Source of the DNA: Spirochaetales bacterium
GTDB lineage: Bacteria > Spirochaetota > Spirochaetia > DSM-27196 > SKKC01
Direction of reading: 5' to 3'
Assembly: GCA_007121695.1 (NCBI GenBank)
Contig: SKKC01000068.1
Location: 1 to 6,276, forward strand
DNA: 6,276 bases
The position numbers were made by a program, and so were the translations under genes. Each line of letters starts with the position of its first letter. Within the stretch, counting starts at the first letter, position 1. Positions 1 to 5,801 of the stretch are shown in pieces. Below the pieces are notes generated by a model. It saw nothing but the letters and a program-made list of their open reading frames with translations, was not told the origin of the DNA and did not search any database.

Positions 1-2
1 GC

Positions 3-878
3 CGAGGGTTTCGTCCGCCGGTTGGTCTCTTACATGTCGTTCGTTCTGCCGGGGCTGTAGCGTTCTGGCTCGGGTTTTTGCTTCTGGTTATCGCTGCCAG
101 CGGCCCGATAGAAGTACAGACGGAACGAGTGTTTCTCGGGCCGGGTATCGACATTATGATCGTGCTCGACGAGTCGCCGACTATGGCTGCGACGGATTTC
201 GGCGGGCAGACACGCTTCGATGGCGCGCGCAGCACCATCTGGAATTTTGTACGGGCACGACCCGGTGACGCGATCGGGCTCGTCAGCTTTTCGCTTGAGT
301 CAGCACTCCGGCTTCCACTCACCACCGATCACGATATGCTTTTTGACAGACTCCAGGAGCTTCAAATCATGGAGCTCGGCGACGGGACAGCGATTGGAGA
401 CGCGTTAGGCCTTGCTGCGCTTCATCTGCGACACTCGGATGCACCTTCGCGAGTCATTATCCTTTTAAGCGACGGAGTAAACAATGCCGGCCTGATCGAA
501 CCCGAAGAAGCCGCGACCATAGCCCAGACCCTGGGTATTCGGATCTACACGATCGGCATTGGAAGTCTCGCCGAAACCACCCTCGATTTTGTTGATCCGT
601 CAACGGGGCGCAGGTATCAGGCTGTTGTCGACAGCAGCTTCGACGAGCAGCTTCTCCGGGATATTGCGCGACGGACAGGCGGAGTATATTACCACGCACG
701 AACGGAGCGTGGACTCACACAAATTCTGGAAACCATAAACAGTCTGGAAACGACCGATCGTCGCACCCGGCTTTCGGTCCGGATACGACGTCTTGACCGG
801 CAGTTCCTGATCGCTGCAGGTGTTCTGTTTGCTGTCGGGTATCTTCTCCGAAGTCTGATCTTACGGGAGGTCCTATGA
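3..878 (+). CDS. batA: BatA-type VWA-domain membrane protein, 5' end cut off by the window
   Basis: The frame is open from base 3 without a stop, so the gene begins before the window; 291 residues are visible. An in-frame TTG at 78 is not the real start, because the codons before it encode a basic stretch and most of a membrane helix (about residues 12-32 of the visible part), as in BatA proteins. A von Willebrand A domain follows. Its metal site (MIDAS) is D56-E-S58-P-T60, with T129 in GDGTAIGDAL and D157 in LLSDG; the third position is Thr rather than the usual Ser. A second helix lies at about 268-288, close to the C-terminus. The layout suggests an inner-membrane protein with the VWA domain in the periplasm. 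Bat proteins are usually encoded with a MoxR ATPase and a DUF58 protein, which would lie upstream. A role in aerotolerance or envelope-stress resistance has been proposed for the family but is not settled. The stop overlaps the batB start as ATGA. Confidence 0.9.
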   Translation, partial: RGFRPPVGLLHVVRSAGAVAFWLGFLLLVIAASGPIEVQTERVFLGPGIDIMIVLDESPTMAATDFGGQTRFDGARSTIWNFVRARPGDAIGLVSFSLESALRLPLTTDHDMLFDRLQELQIMELGDGTAIGDALGLAALHLRHSDAPSRVIILLSDGVNNAGLIEPEEAATIAQTLGIRIYTIGIGSLAETTLDFVDPSTGRRYQAVVDSSFDEQLLRDIARRTGGVYYHARTERGLTQILETINSLETTDRRTRLSVRIRRLDRQFLIAAGVLFAVGYLLRSLILREVL

Positions 879-1861
879 CCTTCGTGTATCCGGCCTTTCT
901 CGGGTTTACCGTAATTGCTGTTTCGTTAGTTGTGCTTATACAGGTTTTCGTTCTTGTCAAGGCCAGGCACGATCTGCGTCTGCTGTTGCACGAGCAGAAC
1001 ACCCGTGCTATCGAACGGGTTCTCGTGTGGAAATGGGTGCTGTCAACTCTGTTTGTCATGCTTTCCGTTGCCTCACTGGGCATTGCGTTAACCGGTCCCG
1101 AATACGGGCAGCGGGAGATCGAAACAAGCAGAGACGGGCTGGATGTCAGCATTGTATTCGATGTAAGTCGGAGTATGTACGCGTCAGACATTGAGCCAAG
1201 CAGACTCGCCGCATCGCGAGACATGGTGGCGCGCCTGTTGACGGATTTTCCCGAGTCGCGATTCGGCCTGACGGTCTTTCGGGGCGCTGCCACACGGCTT
1301 TTACCACTTACACGAGATGACATCGCGATGCAATACGCACTGCAGGCGCTCAGTCCGGACATGATTACCGCGCCGGGAACAAGTATCGCAGCGGGCATTG
1401 TCGAAGGCCTTGCCACGATACCGGGTGGCAGCAACCGTTTCGGTGCCATACTCCTCCTGAGCGATGGCGAATCGCTGACCGGAGACGATAGAGCTGCCGC
1501 TCAGATGGCCCGCGATGCACGAGTTCCGATTGTCGTGGTCGGGGTTGGCAGCAGTGACGGCTCCGTCATCCGACTTCCTGACGGGGACCTGGTTCGCGAT
1601 GTGGCGGGCAACGTAGTAGTGAGCCTGCTCGACGAACAGAATCTCCGCGCGCTCGCTGATACGTCAGAGGGCCTGTATGTGCGAATCGATGAGCCGGGAG
1701 CCTACGAAACGGTACGGAGATTCCTGTCACGGCACGCCACGGGCGAAGCGGCATTCATGGAGGAGCGAGTCAGCCGATCGCCGCTCTTCGCGGGACTCGC
1801 TGTGTTTTTTCTCTTATTGTATATTGGGGTTAAGGTGATCCGATGGCGAAACCTGTTTTAG
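875..1861 (+). CDS. batB: BatB-type VWA-domain membrane protein
   Basis: This is a complete 328-residue protein. The ATG overlaps the batA stop (ATGA), and GGGAGG at 865-870 gives a well-spaced ribosome binding site. Two N-terminal helices (about 5-28 and 52-73) flank a basic loop, then comes a VWA domain (about 88-285), then a third helix (about 303-322) and a short basic tail. By the positive-inside rule the VWA domain faces the periplasm. The metal site is complete and canonical: D96-V-S98-R-S100, T169 in PGTSI and D197 in LLSDG. Length and layout match the BatB family, which partners BatA and TPR proteins in MoxR-linked clusters; these are thought to act as chaperone-like or envelope-stress complexes. 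The last 19 bases overlap the next gene, which suggests translational coupling. I am confident of the family and much less so of any physiological role. Confidence 0.93.
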   Translation: MTFVYPAFLGFTVIAVSLVVLIQVFVLVKARHDLRLLLHEQNTRAIERVLVWKWVLSTLFVMLSVASLGIALTGPEYGQREIETSRDGLDVSIVFDVSRSMYASDIEPSRLAASRDMVARLLTDFPESRFGLTVFRGAATRLLPLTRDDIAMQYALQALSPDMITAPGTSIAAGIVEGLATIPGGSNRFGAILLLSDGESLTGDDRAAAQMARDARVPIVVVGVGSSDGSVIRLPDGDLVRDVAGNVVVSLLDEQNLRALADTSEGLYVRIDEPGAYETVRRFLSRHATGEAAFMEERVSRSPLFAGLAVFFLLLYIGVKVIRWRNLF

Positions 1862-2427
1862 TTCTGTCCCTGCTTGTTCTGTTCAGTGGGTGCGACTTTC
1901 TTGGCAGACATTCTGGTGTTGCCCATGGAAACTTTGAGTTTTCGCAGGGACGGTTCTCGGAAGCGCTTCGCAGGTACGAGGGTGTGCTCAACCTGCGCAT
2001 TGATGCTGATTCCGAGCGCCTCGTAGAGTTCAATATCGGGAGTGTCCGGTACGCCATCGGCGATGTCGAGTCCGCCGCCGACCACTGGACCGCAAGCAGT
2101 GACACCGAACAGGGGGACGTGCGGTTCCGAAGTGTATATAACCTCGGTGTACTGCTGTTTCAGCAGGGGAGGTATCGGGCCGCATTCGAGCAGTTTCGCG
2201 AAGCGCTCCGCCTTCAACCTTCAGATCTCGAGTCAAAGCACAATCTTGAACTTGCATTCAATCGGTGGCAGGCGACCGGACCAGAGCAGGCAGAAACCGT
2301 TCTCGATGCGACGGAATCGCTGCCCCCGGCTGCTGAAGGCAGTCTCGACGAGATACGGCGTCGAAGCGCCGAACGCTTTCGCGTGCGCGAAGAACCGATT
2401 CCCTGGAGCGACGTCAATGACTGGTAG
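1843..2427 (+). CDS. batC: TPR-repeat lipoprotein of the Bat cluster (BatC-like)
   Basis: This protein has 194 residues and an ATG start inside the end of batB, with AAGGTG at 1832-1837 as ribosome binding site. The N-terminus is a lipoprotein signal: K3, a hydrophobic stretch, then LFSGC with the lipidated Cys at 17 (Phe at -3 departs from the strict Leu lipobox but is tolerated in spirochaetes). Asp follows the Cys; in E. coli that residue favours retention in the inner membrane, which would place the protein beside BatA and BatB. Helical TPR-like repeats follow at about 27-57, 61-94 and 95-128; the last is the clearest (YNLGVLLFQQGRY, then AFEQFREALRLQP). The tail (about 145-194) is acidic and proline-containing and probably disordered. 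The likely role is a protein-interaction scaffold for the VWA partners. 'BatC' rests on the TPR content and gene order, and naming of TPR Bat proteins varies between phyla. Confidence 0.8.
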   Translation: MAKPVLVLSLLVLFSGCDFLGRHSGVAHGNFEFSQGRFSEALRRYEGVLNLRIDADSERLVEFNIGSVRYAIGDVESAADHWTASSDTEQGDVRFRSVYNLGVLLFQQGRYRAAFEQFREALRLQPSDLESKHNLELAFNRWQATGPEQAETVLDATESLPPAAEGSLDEIRRRSAERFRVREEPIPWSDVNDW

Positions 2428-2872
2428 CGATTTCGGTCGTATTCTCGACGAATGGGAACGGAGGGTGAAAACACCGGAGTCTGATACTGAGGACGTGTTC
2501 AGGAATGCCCTTGACGAGTATCTACCCGATGTATCAGACGAAAAGTTCTCTGAACCCGACATGACCCAGGACAGCACCGATTTTTCCCGTCTGAAATCGG
2601 AGGCTACACTCGATCTGCATGGAATGCGCGTAGAAGAGGCCGTGCAGCTGGTGCAGAAGTTTCTTCGGGAATCGCAGAGGCGCGGATTGCGCAAAGTTAC
2701 CGTCGTTCACGGGAAAGGCAACCATAACGCGGATCGTTTTTCCAGACTCAAACAGGTAGTGACGCGGGAACTGGAACGCAGTTCCATCGCGGGTAGAACG
2801 ATGCAGCCACCCCGCCATCACGGAGGCTCGGGGGCTACATGGGTCATGATACGGCCCTACCGTTCGCGGTAG
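2417..2872 (+). CDS. Smr-domain protein (MutS2 C-terminal-like)
   Basis: This is a 151-residue protein. I chose the ATG at 2417 because GGAG at 2405-2408 is well placed and because it overlaps the preceding stop by 11 bases, like the other junctions in the operon. The same frame is open further upstream, but there it lies inside the TPR gene and has no domain. An acidic N-terminal region (about 1-60) has no recognised domain. The Smr domain fills about 63-148: LDLHG (65-69), VVHGKG (96-101) and GGSGATWV (136-143) are its three signature segments. Stand-alone Smr proteins bind or cut branched or other nucleic acids; some act as endonucleases on DNA or on mRNA at stalled ribosomes. The substrate cannot be told from this sequence. 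The 3' end overlaps the convergent infA by 16 bases. Confidence 0.88.
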   Translation: MTGSDFGRILDEWERRVKTPESDTEDVFRNALDEYLPDVSDEKFSEPDMTQDSTDFSRLKSEATLDLHGMRVEEAVQLVQKFLRESQRRGLRKVTVVHGKGNHNADRFSRLKQVVTRELERSSIAGRTMQPPRHHGGSGATWVMIRPYRSR

Positions 2873-3075
2873 ATAATTCGTCCTCTCGTAAGGTCGTATG
2901 GTGAGAGCGCGACTTTGACCTTGTCGCCAGGTACGATGCGTATGTAATGCTTGCGCATCTTTCCGGAAAGATGGGTCAGAATCACGTGTCCATTCTGCAG
3001 TTCCACCCGGAACATGGTATTGGGAAGTGATTCTTTTACAATACCCTCGACTTCGATAGCTTCTTCTTTCGCCAC
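2857..3075 (-). CDS. infA: Translation initiation factor IF-1
   Basis: This encodes 72 residues, the usual length for IF-1, forming a single OB-fold that binds the 30S A-site region with IF-2 and IF-3 during initiation. Diagnostic segments are MAKEEAIEVEG at the start, PNTMFRVEL, NGHVIL, SGKMRKHYIRI, PGDKVKV and SPYDLTRGRI. The start is GTG at 3075-3073, placed by alignment to the family's MAKE start and by a strong AAAAGGAG ribosome binding site five bases upstream. The frame stays open for about 53 more codons upstream, but that region holds the promoter and does not look like IF-1. The gene is transcribed alone here, away from the secY/rpmJ ribosomal-protein operon where infA sits in many bacteria. 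Its stop overlaps the Smr gene tail-to-tail. Confidence 0.98.
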   Translation of the reverse strand: MAKEEAIEVEGIVKESLPNTMFRVELQNGHVILTHLSGKMRKHYIRIVPGDKVKVALSPYDLTRGRIIYRER

Positions 3076-3080
3076 GGCAA

Positions 3081-3088
3081 CTCCTTTT
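3081..3088 (-). promoter_or_regulatory. Ribosome binding site of infA
   Basis: AAAAGGAG on the - strand, with five bases (TTGCC) before the GTG. It decides the GTG start over the longer open frame. Confidence 0.85.
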
Positions 3089-3106
3089 CGTGCGTTTTGT
3101 CTCGTT

Positions 3107-3135
3107 AAGCTATGGAGGTTTCGGGTTTGTGTCAA
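3107..3135 (-). promoter_or_regulatory. Sigma-70-type promoter for infA
   Basis: On the - strand there is a perfect -35 TTGACA (3135-3130), a 17-base spacer and TAGCTT (3112-3107) as -10. The -10 matches TATAAT only at positions 1, 2 and 6. Transcription would start near 3100, giving a leader of about 25 bases ahead of the GTG. Position, spacing and -35 are good; the -10 is weak, so this is inference. Confidence 0.6.
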
Positions 3136-3162
3136 GATTATGTTCCGGCTGTTCGCCACCGT

Positions 3163-3201
3163 GGTGTTATTGACCGGTGAATGATCGACCAGTTCAACAC
3201 C
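3163..3201. repeat. Imperfect inverted repeat between infA and the DksA-like gene
   Basis: GGTGTT at 3163-3168 is matched by AACACC at 3196-3201. An overlapping pair, CCGGTG at 3174-3179 and CACCGG at 3198-3203, gives an alternative pairing. There is no T-run on either strand, so this is not a classical terminator. It lies upstream of both divergent promoters and could be an operator or a chance structure. Confidence 0.3.
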
Positions 3202-3208
3202 GGGGTGG

Positions 3209-3237
3209 TGGACAGTACCCACGAAATATGACATAAC
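3209..3237 (+). promoter_or_regulatory. Candidate promoter for the DksA-like gene
   Basis: TGGACA (3209-3214, five of six matches to TTGACA), a 17-base spacer, and CATAAC (3232-3237, four of six matches to TATAAT). Transcription would start near 3244 with a leader of about 58 bases. It was found by eye and is of modest quality; TTGACC at 3170 is an alternative -35 but has a poorer -10. Confidence 0.35.
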
Positions 3238-3301
3238 CCCAGTCTAATTTCATGATCCGCTTGCGTGGTACGTTTCATCATTCAAGCAGAGAGAGGCAGT
3301 G

Positions 3302-3658
3302 ATGGACCAGGAATTCGTGCAACGAATGAAAGAAAAACTTCTTCAAATGAAAACCGAAATTCTCGAGAATCTGGCTCAGGAAAGCGCGGAGTTTAACGAA
3401 ATAGTTGCTGCTGGCGATCAGAAAGACATTGTCGACATCGCGAGCACCGACATCGACAAGAATGTACTGAGTACGCTGGGTAATCAGGAAATGAAAAGCC
3501 TCCGGCTCATAGAAAGCGCGCTTTCACGAATCGAAAACGGGGTGTACGGCACGTGTCTGAAGACAGGGAAACAGATCCCCAAAGAACGCCTCGAAGCCAT
3601 TCCCTATGCCTTGTATACGATTGACTACCAGAACGAGCTGGAGCGACGCAACCGCTAG
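3302..3658 (+). CDS. DksA/TraR-family protein with a degenerate zinc finger
   Basis: This is a 118-residue protein. The ATG at 3302 is preferred to the adjacent in-frame GTG at 3299 because GAGAGG (3291-3296) then sits five bases upstream. Residues about 1-80 form the helical coiled-coil part. D42-x-x-D45-x-A47 matches the DxxDxA tip that DksA inserts into the RNA polymerase secondary channel. The C-terminal part aligns with the DksA zinc finger (YGTC, TGKQIPKERLEAIPYA, TIDY), but of the four cysteine positions only C85 remains; the others are T88, T106 and Y109. The fold may therefore be zinc-independent, as known for Pseudomonas aeruginosa DksA2. It is shorter than E. coli DksA (151 residues). 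The likely role is a transcription factor acting on RNA polymerase, perhaps with ppGpp, but function may have diverged. The nearest neighbours are infA (divergent) and the unknown gene downstream. Confidence 0.85.
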   Translation: MDQEFVQRMKEKLLQMKTEILENLAQESAEFNEIVAAGDQKDIVDIASTDIDKNVLSTLGNQEMKSLRLIESALSRIENGVYGTCLKTGKQIPKERLEAIPYALYTIDYQNELERRNR

Positions 3659-3697
3659 GTTCAGACCGTCCGGTAGAGGGGCGCGATATCTGAAGTA

Positions 3698-3726
3698 TTA
3701 AGACAATCGTCTGTTTCACCGATAAA
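3698..3726 (+). promoter_or_regulatory. Weak candidate promoter before the unknown 115-residue gene
   Basis: TTAAGA (3698-3703), a 17-base spacer and GATAAA (3721-3726); each hexamer matches the sigma-70 consensus at four positions. It lies in the 94-base gap after the DksA-like gene. Read-through from that gene is equally possible, since I see no terminator between them. Confidence 0.25.
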
Positions 3727-3752
3727 TTTCCTGTACGGCGAGAGGTGTACAG

Positions 3753-4100
3753 GTGGGTATCAACGGTACTGCGTCATCCATACAGGTCACGCCAGCGACA
3801 TTGATCGGCGCCCGTTTTGACGTGGGCAAGGTCAACTTCCCGGTAGCAGGCAACTCGACGTATGTCAGTTTCGAGCATGTTCGTGGCATACCTTCGGGTG
3901 ACGATGGCGGCGGCTATTCTGCAAGCCGCTTGCACATTATCAATCGGATTCTCGATCGTATGACGAATCGTTCGGTTTCCGAAAACGAACTCAATCTGAC
4001 CGAAGCTTCGGAGCTTCTCTCCAAAAAGCTGCATTCCCCGATCCATGGGTCCGTGTATGGAACGTACACGGTGGGCGACATTATCGATTTTGCTGTATAG
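3753..4100 (+). CDS. Unknown conserved-looking 115-residue protein
   Basis: I do not recognise a named domain. The start is GTG at 3753, with GAGAGG at 3740-3745 seven bases before it; a stop in the same frame at 3723 rules out a longer form. There is no signal peptide or membrane helix and no cysteine. The N-terminal half looks beta-rich (TLIGARFDVGKVNFPV, then YVSFEHVRGIPSG), then comes a glycine-rich turn GDDGGGY (about 50-56), a helical stretch (SRLHIINRILDRMTN, about 59-73), a second helix with ELNLTEASELLSKKL, and a short C-terminal strand (GTYTVGDIIDFAV). It is probably a small cytosolic protein. Codon use and ribosome binding site look like those of the neighbours, so I believe the gene is real. 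My impression, from memory only, is that short proteins with a similar FEHV segment occur in spirochaetes. It ends 10 bases from the convergent hydrolase gene. Confidence 0.75.
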   Translation: MGINGTASSIQVTPATLIGARFDVGKVNFPVAGNSTYVSFEHVRGIPSGDDGGGYSASRLHIINRILDRMTNRSVSENELNLTEASELLSKKLHSPIHGSVYGTYTVGDIIDFAV

Positions 4101-4110
4101 AGTCCAGCTG

Positions 4111-4794
4111 TCAGATCATCGTATGGTTGGTCGATAGATCATTGTTCCCGATTTCCCTCTCGACAGTCGTATCTGGCCCGTGACCCGGGAACAGGCGAGT
4201 CTCGGCCGGTAGGGTCAGGATCGTCTCCTGAACGCTTTTCAGCAGCAGTTCTTCGTTTGCGCCAGCGAAGTCGGATCGTCCCATTGCCTTGAAGAACAGC
4301 GTATCACCGGTCCATGCCATGGCCAGCGACTCGCTGTATACCACAATGCTGCCCGGGGTATGTCCCGGTGTGTGCAACACGGTCAGATCGGTAGCCGGAA
4401 CAACGAACCCGCTATCGATGGCGGTCGGGTCTGCCGGGCGTGACGCGAACAGGTCCTGAAACGAAGAAACACCCTGTGGCCCGAAGGGCTGAAAGATCGC
4501 AGACGCCACACCTTCGTTCTTCGGATCAAGAAGCGGGAAATCCTCTTTGTGTAAATAGACTGGAATCGTCTTATTCGAGTCACTATACCTGGCAACGACA
4601 TCGTTGCAGGCAGAGACGTGATCGATATGCCCATGTGTAAGTACGATTGCGACCGGACGCACATTCAGAACTTCAAGTCGGGCAAGAATCGATTCGGAGT
4701 CCGCACCCGGATCGATAACAAGACACTCTTTCTTGCCCGTCGTAATAACGTACGTGTTCGTGTGAAACGGTCCTACTATGATGCGTTCAATCAT
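4111..4794 (-). CDS. Metallo-beta-lactamase-fold hydrolase, YcbL/glyoxalase-II-like
   Basis: This is a complete 227-residue protein. The ATG at 4794 is preceded by TGGAG (GGAG at 4804-4801) six bases upstream. The start (VGPFHTNTYVI, about 7-17) and VIDPG (26-30) are typical of the glyoxalase-II-like branch. The metal ligands are all present: H54, H56, D58 and H59 in THGHIDH, H145 in HTPGHTPGS, D164 in WTGDTLF and H205 in FPGHG. Such proteins bind two metal ions (zinc and/or iron) and hydrolyse thioesters such as S-lactoylglutathione or related compounds; the C-terminal glutathione-binding domain of true glyoxalase II is absent, so the substrate is open. It has no signal peptide, so it should be cytoplasmic. 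A somewhat long loop (about 85-130) separates the first motif from the second. It is convergent with the unknown gene and divergent from the membrane protein. Confidence 0.92.
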   Translation of the reverse strand: MIERIIVGPFHTNTYVITTGKKECLVIDPGADSESILARLEVLNVRPVAIVLTHGHIDHVSACNDVVARYSDSNKTIPVYLHKEDFPLLDPKNEGVASAIFQPFGPQGVSSFQDLFASRPADPTAIDSGFVVPATDLTVLHTPGHTPGSIVVYSESLAMAWTGDTLFFKAMGRSDFAGANEELLLKSVQETILTLPAETRLFPGHGPDTTVEREIGNNDLSTNHTMI

Positions 4795-4819
4795 GCTATG
4801 CTCCAGTTCACAGTACTCG

Positions 4820-4848
4820 AGTATACAGGTCGTCGCAAGTCAACAAAA
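4820..4848 (-). promoter_or_regulatory. Candidate promoter for the MBL-fold hydrolase
   Basis: On the - strand TATACT (4825-4820) is a good -10 (five of six). With a 17-base spacer the -35 would be TTTTGT (4848-4843), which is poor. A start near 4813 would give a leader of about 19 bases that contains the ribosome binding site. A 10-base palindrome, TACTCGAGTA (4814-4823), overlaps the -10 and could be an operator or chance. Confidence 0.35.
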
Positions 4849-5801
4849 TGTCTGGAATTCTGCTTTCTGTCGTCATTGCTATCTTTTTTTTTCTTGTCGT
4901 TCCGGGTGCTGGTGCCTTTGTAGTGCGAGCCAAATGGCGGCGATATCGTACGCTCGTGTATCGCGCAGCGTCCCGTCCCAAGGCTCTGTATAGTGATATA
5001 CGTGCCGTGCGGGAAGGAAAGAGGCCTTCGTTCGAGTGTTCCTTTACCGGGCGACTCGAAGCCCTGCAGGGAGACAGCACACTCTGGCTTCGTGACGGCT
5101 CCTCCAGCGTGGAGATCGACATGGAAAATGCGCACATAGTTATTCTCCCGCCATTTCAGAACCGTGATGTATCGTTACCACCGCGAACAGGTCTCGATTT
5201 TCCGAATGAAACGCCGGAGGTCATACCCTGGCACAGGGTCACGAGTCTTACCGAGGGAAGCAATGTGTTTGTCGCGGGAGAGCTCGTTCACACAAGCGGT
5301 AACGCAGTGTTCTCACAGAACACCGGTACGGAGCTCCTGGTTCTCTTTTTCGACGGACCTCCGGAGCACGTGCTCGAGCGCGCCGTGTGGACAGGTCGTC
5401 AGCGAAACGAGTACTGGAGCCCGGTGACTCCCGTCGCGCTCCTGTCGGGAATGTTCGCGCTGTCGATTTTTGCCATGCAGCTTCTGAGCCAGTCCCGTAG
5501 CGATGCATTGCTTACCCTTGGACTTGCAATGGTTCCTGTCCTGCCGCTGCTCCCACCCGCGGTTCCCGGCTATTTTCTGTACAGAAGACTCTGGCGACGG
5601 GGCAGGGCCTACCGGGCAGCTCGCGACGCGTTCAGGCTGGAAGCTGCGAAAAGCGGTGATACTGCCGGTGCGCACGATACGGTAATCAGGAGTAACCAGC
5701 GGAGGGCGGTGTGGCACGAGCTGTTGGCAGTTTCCTCGCTGCTCGCATCGATTTTTCTGAATTATGTGATTCTCGTCAGACTGTTTGCCATTATTCTGTG
5801 A
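4848..5801 (+). CDS. Unknown membrane protein with a beta-rich soluble domain
   Basis: This is a 317-residue protein that I cannot assign to a named family. The ATG at 4848 begins a convincing N-terminal helix (about 4-27), but no good ribosome binding site precedes it (AGGT at 4827-4830 is distant), so translation may be weak. After a basic segment (28-36) comes a soluble part (about 55-190) with alternating strands and turns: SFECSFTGRLE, TLWLRDGSSSVEID, HIVILPPF, then TEGSNVFVAGELVHTSG. The pattern of a short 'DG..s..V.ID' strand followed by 'L.eGs.VfVaGEl' resembles OB-fold or GIDE-like (MUL1-type) membrane proteins; this is a visual impression only. Three further helices lie at about 193-215, 219-245 and 291-315, with a basic loop (246-290) between the last two. 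A run of nine T's encodes F13-F15. The gene is divergent from the hydrolase, with 53 bases between them, and is followed on the same strand by the DUF212 gene. Confidence 0.75.
   Translation: MSGILLSVVIAIFFFLVVPGAGAFVVRAKWRRYRTLVYRAASRPKALYSDIRAVREGKRPSFECSFTGRLEALQGDSTLWLRDGSSSVEIDMENAHIVILPPFQNRDVSLPPRTGLDFPNETPEVIPWHRVTSLTEGSNVFVAGELVHTSGNAVFSQNTGTELLVLFFDGPPEHVLERAVWTGRQRNEYWSPVTPVALLSGMFALSIFAMQLLSQSRSDALLTLGLAMVPVLPLLPPAVPGYFLYRRLWRRGRAYRAARDAFRLEAAKSGDTAGAHDTVIRSNQRRAVWHELLAVSSLLASIFLNYVILVRLFAIIL
4884..4892 (+). repeat. T9 homopolymer inside the first membrane helix of the unknown gene
   Basis: Nine consecutive T's encode Phe13-Phe15, 36 bases after the start of the ATG. Loss of one T would bring a stop at 4921-4923; gain of one T would bring a stop at 4991-4993. 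Slippage here would therefore switch the protein off in either direction. Confidence 0.8.

Noticed and set aside
78..80. TTG as the start of batA
   Set aside because: The frame is open to the window edge, and the upstream codons supply the basic residues and helix expected in BatA.
715..1449. 244-codon open frame on the - strand
   Set aside because: It lies antisense to the VWA domains of batA and batB, whose motifs are intact. The product is rich in Ser, Arg and Thr with no recognisable domain, typical of a shadow frame.
2042..2416. Upstream extension of the Smr reading frame
   Set aside because: It lies wholly inside the TPR lipoprotein gene in another frame, has no domain, and the ATG at 2417 has a ribosome binding site.
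3076..3234. Upstream extension of the infA frame
   Set aside because: IF-1 starts at MAKE and is 72 residues; the extension covers the ribosome binding site and promoter.
3660..3716. Possible terminator after the DksA-like gene
   Set aside because: TTCAGA/TCTGAA are 23 bases apart and AGAC/GTCT is only a four-base stem; neither is followed by a T-run.
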